A stretch of DNA of 14,701 nt, taken from contig MU631570.1 in the NCBI GenBank assembly GCA_026770615.1, positions 42,719-57,419 on the forward strand, given 5' to 3'. How positions within the stretch are numbered: position 1 is the first letter of the stretch; the number at the start of each line of letters is the position of its first letter. The notes below the pieces were generated by a model. It was not told the DNA's origin and did no database searches. It saw only the letters and a program-made list of their open reading frames with translations. The stretch comes from Pavlovales sp. CCMP2436 (lineage: Eukaryota; Haptophyta; Pavlovophyceae; Pavlovales). A program made the position numbers and the translations under genes. Shown here piece after piece: positions 1 to 7,529 of the stretch.

Positions 1-149
1 CGTATCCCCCCCCTTCCCCCCCGACCATTCCGGGGTGCGCTCGCCACTCCAGGGTGCCATCGGGCACTGGCTCGGCTACGCTGACGCGCGCTTGAATTCC
101 GAGCGCCAAAACCATGGTGGCCATTTTGCCCGAAAATGCAGCGTAAGTG

Positions 150-330
150 CCGTTTCGCCCGAAATTTTCGCCCGAAATTTCACCCCGAAAAAATTAACTA
201 ATAATTTAAATTTCGGGGTGAAATTCGCCCGAAATTTCGGGCATTTCGGGTTCACCCCGAAATCGATTTGGCGCTTTGGGCCTCACCCTGAATTTCGGGC
301 ACTTTTCTTTGGGGTGAAATTTCGGCCCGT
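150..330. repeat. Cluster of palindromic CCCGAAATTTCG / TTCACCCCGAAA motifs
   Basis: The stretch carries many copies, in both orientations, of short motifs such as CCCGAAATTT, TTTCGGGC and TTCACCCCGAAA. The best hairpin has 15-base arms at 176-190 and 211-225, separated by a 20-base AT-rich loop (191-210). The small plus-strand ORF that covers it (35-343) has no recognisable domain, and its repetitive Phe/Ala/Arg/Asn content simply follows the DNA repeat, so I do not call it a gene. It could be a degenerate foldback element or a satellite edge. Confidence 0.6.
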
Positions 331-337
331 ACCCTGT

Positions 338-620
338 GCATAGGTGGTATGGCCGCTGGTAACTCATTTTGAGCGATGCTGTCTGTTGGGGGTATGGGTT
401 CGTAATGTATTGTTTTGGGCGATGCTGTCCGTTAGGGGTATAGGCTCATACTACATAGGTGGTATGGCCGCTGGTGCTTCGTTTTGGGCGATGCTGTCTA
501 TTGGGGGTTTGGGCTCATACTGCATAGGAGGTAAGGCTGATGGTTACTTGTTTTGAGCGATGATGTCCGTTGGGGGTATGGGCTCGTATTGCATAGTATA
601 GATGGTATGGCCGCTGGTGC
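338..620. repeat. 69-nt degenerate tandem repeat (about four units)
   Basis: The word CATAGG (or CATAGT) followed by a GGTATGGCCGCTGGT-like stretch, then TTTTGGGCGATGCTGTC and GGGGGTATGGGCTC, recurs with unit starts near 339, 454, 523 and 592. The last three starts are exactly 69 bases apart. The first gap is 115 bases, that is one full unit plus a partial unit of about 46. Because 69 is a multiple of three, one frame reads through with a repeated peptide, but there is no sign that this is a real protein. Units differ by scattered substitutions, so the array is old. Confidence 0.75.
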
Positions 621-962
621 TGGGCTTTGATTCAGTTTCCTTGCTGCCCGCTCAGCTGCCTGGGCGGCCCACATGGCTACCTTAAACTTATACGCGTCGT
701 ATATAGGTATATAAATATGTTGTCCTTGGTTGACGCCGCTGATGCGGCGATTGCCGCTTCGCGTGATTTGTGCATGCTGAGGCTGTGGCGTAGAAGAGTG
801 TAGTGTAAGTCGCCGGGCTTGGGTGCGTCACCGGTGTCGACGTCCTTCTTTCTGAGCTCTTCTTTGACACTTAATCCTACCCTTCCGGTAAAGTAGTCTG
901 GCCGAGATATCATGTGTGTCGCCATTGATTTTGATTTAGCGGGTCCCAGGCGCGAGGACAGT

Positions 963-1811
963 TCATTCCGTGCAGAAAGAGCGGTGGAGGTCGTGGCGGT
1001 GCTTTTCCGTTGACGAGCACTTTTGGTATAGGTGATGCTTTGTGTCTTGTGAGTTGGGTGCTTTGCATAGATGGCAGGTGAGGCCCATTGTTTCGGACTT
1101 TCCGTCAATGGTAATTGTAGTGGTGGCCATCGCCGGAAATTCTGCTGCCCACTCGGCATCGTGGCGGTATGATCCGAGTACCAATCTGGCCATGTGTTTG
1201 GTGTACTTTTCCGTGGGTCGCTGTTGGCCCCTAACTCGTGGGAGGCGCAGAGCCATCGTGCTCTCTTTTGACCACATGGCTTCTACATTGGCCATTCTAC
1301 CTATGCCGGGGGCATGTTTGACGGGGCCTCTCTTCTCTAGGAGATCCCTCGCTATTAGCACATGGTGTGCTGCTCGTTAGTCGGATGTGATGATGTCTCC
1401 TGTTGCAGTGGCCGCTATTGCCCAGCACTGGGCTGTGAGCGTGTTTTTTGTGAGCTGTACTATGGCAGCTTCTCTGTGTACTGCTACTGCCTTTTAGCCC
1501 CAGTCACTCAATGCGTTCTGCACGAGCTTTATGACAGCCGGGGGTTGGAGGTGGGGAGGCAAATCAGCCTGGCTGCGCCAGTTGTCGTCTCGTGTGGAGA
1601 TGAAAACCCAGGTCACTTTCTTTAGCGCCTCTGCTGTCACCATTCTAGCTCTCGAGGCGTCATCGTGACGTACTGCTCCCGGAGTATTTAGAATTATGGC
1701 TACTTCATCATCCGATTTGGTATGAGCCGCTGTGTGAGTCGCGTTCCTGTAGCGTCCGTGCGCCTCGTCACGTTGTTTGAGGCTGGGTAGGCGGTAGAAG
1801 TGAGGGTTGCA
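963..1811 (-). pseudogene. Decayed retrotransposon-like ORF with RT-type zinc knuckle
   Basis: One minus-strand frame stays protein-like from 1811 down to the stop at 963-965 but is broken by two in-frame TAA codons (1494-1496 and 1377-1379). Near the end is a Cys-x2-Cys ... His-His-x4-Cys cluster (about 1076-1017). This resembles the zinc-knuckle segment found at the C-terminal end of many non-LTR retrotransposon reverse transcriptases. No reverse transcriptase catalytic motif is visible. The stretch also holds plausible amphipathic helices, such as the region read from about 1660 to 1500. After 963 a different minus frame (about 1000-677) reads on with reasonable composition, so a frameshift near 960-1000 is likely. 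The family assignment rests on the Cys/His spacing only; it could be another kind of zinc-binding protein. Confidence 0.45.
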
Positions 1812-2060
1812 TCATAGCTCGTGGGATCCCTTAACCCGTGTGGTAGGGGGTTGCGGTCTAGGTGCCGTCTGTGCCAGTCTAGGCGTTTTACGCCTGTGTC
1901 ATGGTCTGTGCATTTGAATATTATATAATTGGATAAATAAATCGGATTAAACTGCAATGGCTTACAGACTGCGGAGCACGAATTCCCCCAGGTCGACTTG
2001 GAACTCGGCTTCACGGGCAGCGGCAGCCCGTTGTGGCAGTGGCGCTTGAAGTTACGCGTG

Positions 2061-2414
2061 TCAGAAGTGACTTCGCACATGTGACGGGATGTCAATCCAC
2101 GTATTGTGCCCGTCGAGCAGGTAGTGCAGGATGTCGAGGTATGCCTCCGTCATGCACTGGATGATGATCATGAGGAGGCGGGTCTCGGTGGTCATGGCAA
2201 AGTACGTGGCACTCGCCATCGCCCCGTAGAGGTAGCGCCTGGTTGCCTAGCTGTACCTAGGCCCCGCCATCTCGACCGGCAACCCCGGGGGGAGGGCTCC
2301 GCCAAGGCTCCGCAGCGCCATGACATCGATATTTGGGTATTCAAATAGTTGGTGCTTAGCTTGCGAGATGATTATGCGGAGGCTACACCCCACCCAGTGC
2401 TTACTGCCCGCTGC
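2061..2414 (-). pseudogene. Unrecognised protein fragment with internal amber stop
   Basis: A minus-strand frame is open from just below a TAG at 2415-2417 to a TGA at 2061-2063, except for one TAG at 2247-2249. The reading looks like real protein: before the stop it contains an Ala-Leu-Arg-Ser-Leu-Gly-Gly stretch with Pro-Gly-Leu-Pro-Val. After it comes an aromatic and hydrophobic helix-like stretch with Tyr-Leu-Tyr-Gly-Ala-Met-Ala and a run of Ile, followed by Leu-Leu-Asp-Gly-His-Asn and Trp-Ile-Asp-Ile-Pro. An ATG lies at 2321-2319. I do not recognise the family. It lies upstream, on the same strand, of the retroelement-like relic and may belong to the same decayed element, but no frame joins them cleanly through 1811-2061. 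Confidence 0.45.
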
Positions 2415-2595
2415 CTACCTGCCTGCCGGGTTGCGGTCGCATCTTTTCATAATAAAAACCAGCTGGAAGTACTAACTAATAACTAACCGGCTAGCGGCTG
2501 CTTCATCAGAAACAATAACATATGCGAATAAAACTTATAGCGAGTTTAATGTTTCTAGTAGAAAACTTCTGTCCTCTACATACTCCTCCTGACGG
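2415..2595. other. AT-rich spacer downstream of the minus-strand helicase gene
   Basis: This short stretch is much richer in A and T than the gene that ends at 2596. It contains AATAAA words on the plus strand (near 2450 and 2526) and a CTAAC-rich patch (about 2470-2487). I see no gene. The minus-strand gene converges into it, so its 3' untranslated region should lie here, but no AATAAA on the minus strand is visible. Confidence 0.5.
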
Positions 2596-3579
2596 TCAGC
2601 GACTGCTACCACAGCTGCCGGCCGCGCTCGGCCCACCCGACGCGCTGCCTCCGCCCGTGATCGTGCTCGGCCACGCGGCGCTCAGGGCTGCGAGCAGGCT
2701 GGCGAGCGGCCCGTCGTCAGCGGCGATGGCGCCTCCACACGCGTCTAAGAGCTCGGCCTCGAGGTAGTCGCGCTGCGCGCGCCGAGCGCCGCGGCTGCAC
2801 AAGACCTCAAGCAGGCCGGGCGTCCGCGCCCCGGCGCCAGCTGCAGGTGCCTGCTCGCTTGCAAAGCGCGAGAACGGGCCGAGCTCCAGCCTGAGTGCCT
2901 CATGGTTGAGACCGGCCACGCTGTGGTCCGCGACCCACATGACAATCTGCTGCCGCGCAGGTTCGTCCTCGAGCGCCACAAGCATGTCGCCAAAAGCGCA
3001 CGAGAGCAGCCGCGTCATACGCCAGCGCAGCACGTCAGCTGCGAGCCGCAGCACGTCAGCTGCGAGCCACAGCACGTCAACGCCACCAACCGCGCCGCTG
3101 GCGCCAGGTGGCGGCGGCGGCGGCACGGACGAGCGCCAGCGCCAGCCGGCGAGCTCGTCGCTGTGCGGCCGCTCAAAGGGAGTAAATCCAAAGCCGCGCG
3201 CGCAGGTGAACAGATCGTCAGCAGAGACGGTGGCGCCCTTGCTGCCGTTAACAAGCATGTAGTCGCAGCCAGTGAACGTGCGCGTCCAGCGCACGCGTCC
3301 CTCCTCGGGCGACGGCGGCGACGCGGCGGGCGGCGGCACAGTGGCGGCCCCGCCACCTACCCACTCGAACCTGTCCTCGAAGCGCCCGCGGCTCTCGACG
3401 TGCACGTACGGCTTTGGCACGAGCACGACGCGCACCGCCCGCACGCGCGCGAGCCACGCGCCGATGGGCGCGCCCGATGCGGCGACGCGGTGGAGCCGCG
3501 CGATGCTCGCAGGGCACTGGTCAGTGGACGTGCCCGCCGGGCAGCGCGCGCAATCGCCATCGGCACCGTCGACCTCGTG
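2596..3579 (-). CDS. C-terminal tail segment of the MrfA/Hrq1-like helicase gene (after an in-frame TAG)
   Basis: This is an open minus-strand segment of 327 codons ending in TGA at 2596-2598. It is in exactly the same frame as the preceding segment (3580-3950) and is separated from it only by one TAG codon (3580-3582). It opens with a Cys-rich patch (Asp-Cys-Ala-Arg-Cys-Pro-Ala-Gly-Thr, then Cys-Pro-Ala), so a zinc-binding or disulfide segment is possible. A Val-rich strand (Val-Val-Leu-Val-Pro-Lys-Pro-Tyr) and a Phe-rich patch (Phe-Gly-Phe-Thr-Pro-Phe-Glu) follow. A tandem Leu-Ala-Ala-Asp-Val-Leu-Arg heptad (3029-3080, from a 21-nt DNA repeat) comes next, and the end is mostly helical. I do not recognise a named domain. 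The first in-frame start is a GTG, not an ATG, which supports its being a continuation rather than a separate gene. It could also be an independent exon. Confidence 0.55.
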   Translation of the reverse strand, partial: HEVDGADGDCARCPAGTSTDQCPASIARLHRVAASGAPIGAWLARVRAVRVVLVPKPYVHVESRGRFEDRFEWVGGGAATVPPPAASPPSPEEGRVRWTRTFTGCDYMLVNGSKGATVSADDLFTCARGFGFTPFERPHSDELAGWRWRSSVPPPPPPGASGAVGGVDVLWLAADVLRLAADVLRWRMTRLLSCAFGDMLVALEDEPARQQIVMWVADHSVAGLNHEALRLELGPFSRFASEQAPAAGAGARTPGLLEVLCSRGARRAQRDYLEAELLDACGGAIAADDGPLASLLAALSAAWPSTITGGGSASGGPSAAGSCGSSR

Positions 3580-5359
3580 CTAGCTGCGGAAGGCACACAG
3601 CTTGAGCGAGCTGAGCAGGCAGCTTAGGACTGCGACACCCGGTGCGCACTCGACGCACGCAGCCGTTGGCGCATCCGACGTACGGTGGGCGTGGGCGCGG
3701 CCGCCGGCGTGGTGCACGGGGAGATCGCAGCGAAGGCACGCACCCGTTTGCTCGTCAATCAGCAGTGACACCGACCCCACCAGGTCGACCGCGCCCGAGG
3801 CGCGCACCTTGAGTTGCACATGGAGCCCGGCGTCGACCGTGCGTTGGTACGCGACCAGCTGCTCTTTGTTGAGCGCCTGGGAGAGCTCGTAGGTGACCAC
3901 CTTGAAGACGCCCGACTGCAGCCGGATCAGCGCGCCCGGGAACGCTCGAGAAGAGCTGGTCCGCGCCCGACAGGTAGTGCAGCTCGACCGGGTGACTTGT
4001 CGCGTCGGCGTCGGCCTGCGCGCGCGCCCACGGTCGGAGCACGTCGCCGCCGCCGCGCTCGTCGGGCAGGAGCTCGTAGCGGAAGAGCGTGGCGGAGAAG
4101 GAGCTGATGCCGCGGTCAAAGGCGGGCAGCCGCAACGGCGGCCCCTGCATCGAGGCTGGCAGCATCGGACCCAGCTCATGCTCGAGCGCGGCCCACTCAG
4201 GCCTCGCGCGAAGCGACGCAAGCTCCGCCTTGTTGGGGCCCGGGTCTACGGGCGCCGCCGGATCGTCGCCGAGCGCGGCCGGCTGCCAGCGCTCGTGCAC
4301 ATGCCACTCGTCGAGCATGAGCGCCAGCTTCGACGCCAATTCGCGCGTGTGCGACCGCGCCACGTGTGTGCCCGTGACCTGGTCGTCGTCACCACCGCCG
4401 CCGCTTGCCGCTGACGTCGAAGCTTGCCCCGCGGCCTGCGCAGCCGTCTGCAGACCGAGCGTCTCTCCGGGGTGTTCGACGAGCGCGCTGTCCGGCTGCG
4501 CGCCGATGAGCACAACCCCGGGGAAGCCTGCGGCGCGGCCCGCGCGGCCGAGCCGCTGCCGCATCGAGGCAGCGTCTGACGGCTCTGACGGCAGCACAAC
4601 GAGGTGGAGGCCCGCGATGTTGACGCCCATCTCGAGCGCGTTTGTCGCGACGATCACATGGAGTTGGTTGTCACCCACCTCGCGCGAGAGCGTCGCCTCG
4701 ATCAGCGAGCGCTTGTACTTGGGGGTCTCACCCGTGTACTTGTTTACAAAGAGTCGCACGGGCGCGCCCGCCCCAGCGGGCGCAGCTCTGCGCACGCCGC
4801 CCCATGCGCTCGCGATGTCAACGGCGAGGTCCTTGGCTTGCATCCGCCCGCTGACGAAGATGAGCACACGCCGCGGCGCTCGACCAGCACCGCCGCCGCC
4901 ACCCGCGACGCCGCCGCCGCCGACGGTGCCGAAAGCCAAGCTAACAATGAGCCGTGCGACCGCCCAAACGCTCAGCGTGCAGTTGGTGACGATCACCAGC
5001 CGCGCACGGTAGGGCAGGCCGGCTGGGCTGCCCTACCGTGCGCCGCGGTAGGTCACCCACTGCCAGCAGCGCCGCGAGCCCGGCCGCATCTGGCAGCTGG
5101 TCCCCGCGAAGCGGGTCGCCATCCATCACTTCAGAACCGCTGTCGCTCACCCACTTGACAGCCGCGCCGCTGCCAATCAGCTCGCGCGCAAACATTTCCG
5201 CGGCGGGAAGCGTGGCGCTAGCGAGGAATAGGCGCAGTGCGGGCAGCGCGCCGCCGGCGCGCGGCTCGCGCGCATGCACCGCCACCTGCACAGCGCGCAC
5301 CCGCTCTACAAGCAGGCGCAGCGCAAGGCCGGGTAGCCCGCGGAACATGTGCGCCTCGT
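3580..5359 (-). CDS. SF2 helicase, second half: motifs III-VI and Cys-containing C-terminal module
   Basis: This part continues the helicase gene after the DEAH box. Directly after motif II it reads a Ser-Ala-Thr (motif III) segment in Leu-Phe-Leu-Ala-Ser-Ala-Thr-Leu. After a palindromic insertion at 5002-5043 the frame changes. It then shows motif IV (Arg-Val-Leu-Ile-Phe-Val-Ser-Gly-Arg, about 4875-4845). Motif V follows (Val-Ala-Thr-Asn-Ala-Leu-Glu-Met-Gly-Val-Asn-Ile, about 4645-4610), then motif VI (Gln-Arg-Leu-Gly-Arg-Ala-Gly-Arg, 4558-4535). The ATNALE-MGV-NI form of motif V with QR-x-GRAGR is typical of the MrfA/YprA and Hrq1 branch of superfamily 2, ATP-driven DNA translocases. Another frame change near 3950 leads to a module with Cys-x2-Cys (about 3745-3730) and further Cys pairs before the TAG at 3580. 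This could correspond to the four-Cys zinc module of MrfA-type proteins. Long Gly runs mark linkers. Confidence 0.7.
5002..5043. repeat. Perfect 16-bp inverted repeat inside the minus-strand helicase gene
   Basis: GCGCACGGTAGGGCAG at 5002-5017 is exactly complementary to 5028-5043, with a ten-base loop. It lies between motifs III and IV, exactly where the coding frame changes. On the coding strand it is flanked by CGG on both sides, which fits a small foldback insertion with a three-base target duplication. Confidence 0.8.
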
Positions 5360-6385
5360 GATCACCAGCAGCGTCAGGTCGCGCACCCAGCGCGGGCCGA
5401 GGCGCCGAACCATCTGCTCGCTCGAGCTGCCGCTCGCGTTCTCGCCGAGCTTGTCCGGCGTGTAGAGCAGCACGTTGCACTCGGCCAGGAAGTCCGCCTG
5501 CTCGACCGCGTGCATGCCCGCGTCGTGCTCCGCGCCGTAGCACACGCCCCACCGGAAAGATGCGCCACCGGCGTCAAAGTCTCCACCGTAAGGCCGCCGC
5601 TCATGCGAGCGCGGGTCGATGACGCGCGTCTGCTCGGTGCCGCCGCACCGCCGCGTCATCTCCGCGAAGGCCTGGGCCACCTCAAAGAGCACCGCCTTCA
5701 TTGGGGGGAAGAATACGACCGCGCGCCCGCCCTCGGCCGCCGCGCGCAGGCACGCGAACAGGTAGGGGCGTGTCTTGCCACCCGCGGTGGGGGCGGTGAG
5801 CACAATGTGCGGCGCTGCGGGATCGAGCAAGGCCTCTACTGCCTCGCGCTGCACCGGGCGGAGCCGCTGCAGCCCGCACGTGCGCAGCAGCTCGAGGTCG
5901 CGCACGCCCGCGCCGAGCGCGGCTGCGTCCGAGGTATCATCGCCGGCGTGCGCGGTGCGGATGAGCAGGCAGCACTTCTCGTCACCCGGCGCGTGTTGCA
6001 GCACACCCACCGCGGTCGCGATCGCGCGCTGCGCCCACTCGTCCGCTGGCTCGGGAGCAGTGCGCTTGCGCAGATCTCGCTCGGCGGCGAGCGCGGCGTC
6101 GTTGGCGGCGGGTTCGGATCAGCGCCTGTGCGCCGGCGAGCGCGCGCGCAGCGAGCACAACGCCCGTGCGCGTGGTCGGCGCGCAGCCGCGGTGGCCGGC
6201 ATACTTCCCAGGCGCGCCGCAAAGGAAGCACGCGTTGGCCTCCGCGCGCAGCCGGTGTAGCACGTCGCAGAGCTCGCCGCCGTCGAGCACGAGGCGCGCG
6301 TACGGGCCGCCGCGCACGTGGTGTAGCCCGTGGCGGCCCATCTCGACGAGCGTACGCCGATCCTCCTCGGACAGCACGTAGATGG
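5360..6385 (-). CDS. SF2 helicase, first half: Cys finger, Walker A and TPDKL motif
   Basis: The segment starts after the poly-C frame break at 6386-6394 with Ile-Tyr-Val-Leu-Ser-Glu-Glu-Asp-Arg. It then carries a Cys-x2-Cys ... Cys-Ala-Pro finger-like patch (about 6260-6195). A frame change near 6120 leads to a helical connector and then to the helicase core. Arg-Pro-Val-Gln-Arg-Glu-Ala-Val (Q-motif-like) is followed by Walker A, Thr-Ala-Pro-Thr-Ala-Gly-Gly-Lys-Thr (5800-5771), with the ATP-binding Lys at 5776-5774. Motif Ia is Phe-Pro-Pro-Met-Lys-Ala-Val, and motif Ib is Leu-Tyr-Thr-Pro-Asp-Lys-Leu (about 5470-5440). The reading ends exactly inside motif II, where one base appears to be missing (see findings). 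Family knowledge says this core binds ATP and translocates on DNA or RNA; the substrate here is inference. Confidence 0.7.
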
Positions 6386-7492
6386 GGGGGGGCCTAAGCC
6401 GAACCAGTCACGCGCGTACGGCATCGCGCCCAGCCACCAGCGCCGGCTACCGCCCGCGCCGTGCTCGTGCACCGTGAGCCAGTGGTGCACATAGGCCGAG
6501 CCCTTGCGCCGGACGGCGCCGGGGAGGGGCACCTGCCTCGTCTGCGCGTCGCCGCTCTCGTCGACGAAGCCGGCGCCGTGCTGCTCGTGGCGGCGCTTGG
6601 CGTTGTTCGTGATGCCCACATAGTGCTTCATCCCACAGCACTGGCACCCGAGCTCGTAGTGGTCCTCCTCAGTGCCCGGGAAGTTGGCCTCCACGGCGGG
6701 CTCGTAGCCATCCAGCCCGTACGCTACCAGCGACTCGCCGCAGCAGCGGCGGTGCGCGTTGAGCCGGCGGTGCAGCCGCGTCGCGTCCGGCGGCGCGACC
6801 AGGTCGCAGAGCTCAGCGCTCGCGATCGGCGCGTGTTTCCTCGTCATATCGCTCCGGCCGCCGAGCTTCGCAAGCACGTGAGTCTGCACCGTGCGGAAGT
6901 ACTCTGGCCAGTGCGGTCGCAGCTCCTCCGCAAGCTCCTGTGCCGTGGGCGGGCTGCTGTCGTCCGGCGGGAGCGGCTGGATGCGCTCAATGTATAGAAA
7001 GCGGTAGAGGGCACCAAAGACACCCACACTGCGGGCGTTCTCGAAGCACTCGTCGCACCCGCAGTTGCCCGCGGTCGACCAGCCGAAGCCCGCGTCCCTG
7101 AGCCCGCTCCATATCCGCTCGACACTCTCCTCCGCCAGGTCGCACGCGTCGAAGAGGTAGCGCGCCCGGTTGGCAAACGCTGCCCACTTGCGGCTCACAT
7201 CGTCCGCGTGGCCGCCTGCTCCGGCGGCCGCCAGGCGGAGAGCGCCACCCTCGTCAAACGGGTGGCCCTGCGCGAGCGCGACGTAGTTGACGAGTGCGTC
7301 GATCTCGGCCAGCGGGAGGATCACGCGCCCGGCGGCGCCCGGCTCTCTCGCAGTGCCCGGCGCAGGCCCGCCGCTCGGCCCGCCGCTCGGCCTGCCGCTC
7401 GGCCCGCCACCCGGCCTGCCGCCCGGCCCGCCGCCCGCCGCCGCCGCGCGCGCCGCGCTCGCTGCGTCTTGCGCAGTGTTGTGCCGGGGCAC
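6386..7492 (-). CDS. N-terminal part of the helicase gene with GIY-YIG-like nuclease domain
   Basis: This is an open minus-strand frame of about 368 residues up to the poly-C run at 6386-6394. Residues about 20-50 are a Gly/Pro/Ser repeat encoded by six 12-nt units. A mixed helical region with a Cys-Gly-Cys-x2-Cys patch (residues 144-149) follows. At residues 278-305 there is His-Tyr-Glu-Leu ... Cys-Gly-Met-Lys-His-Tyr-Val-Gly-Ile-Thr-Asn-Asn-Ala-Lys-Arg-Arg-His-Glu-Gln-His. This fits the GIY-YIG pattern: the first aromatic strand, the Tyr-Val-Gly strand, then the Arg on the following helix. A possible catalytic Glu lies downstream in Trp-Leu-Thr-Val-His-Glu-His-Gly. Such domains nick or cut DNA, but activity is not provable here. 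The real start is unclear: 7492 is a GTG and no ATG is in frame nearby, so a 5' exon or another frame break near the Gly/Pro repeat is likely. Confidence 0.55.
7367..7438 (-). repeat. 12-nt tandem repeat coding Gly-Gly-Pro-Ser/Arg linker
   Basis: Six units of twelve bases, close to CCCGCCGCTCGG on the plus strand, lie inside the minus-strand frame and encode a Gly-Pro-Ser-Gly type linker near the N-terminus. Units vary at the first and seventh to ninth positions. The repeat is a likely place for replication slippage and for assembly error. Confidence 0.7.
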
Positions 7493-7497
7493 CGAGG

Positions 7498-7529
7498 CGC
7501 GTCTGCCATGCTGCCGCGTCTGCCATGCT
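7498..7529. repeat. 17-nt tandem duplication at the shared gene start
   Basis: The 15-base word CGCGTCTGCCATGCT occurs at 7498-7512 and again at 7515-7529, a period of 17 bases. It covers the ATG of the plus-strand gene (7525) and potential ATG codons of the minus-strand gene (7509 and 7526). The period is not a multiple of three, so the duplication shifts any frame that passes through it. Confidence 0.75.

Noticed and set aside
2106..2348. Plus-strand ORF of 80 codons
   Set aside because: The opposite strand reads as much better protein (the relic at 2061-2414).
3015..3090. Short regular repeats as a CRISPR-like array
   Set aside because: Only about two to three 21-nt tandem copies without spacers; they encode a Leu-Ala-Ala-Asp-Val-Leu-Arg heptad.
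4089..5012. Long plus-strand ORF of 307 codons
   Set aside because: It lies opposite the helicase motifs IV-VI; it is Ser/Pro/Arg-rich and has no domain, so it is a shadow of the GC-rich coding strand.
5237..6397. Long plus-strand ORF of 386 codons
   Set aside because: It is Arg/Ala-rich and antisense to the Walker A region of the minus-strand helicase.
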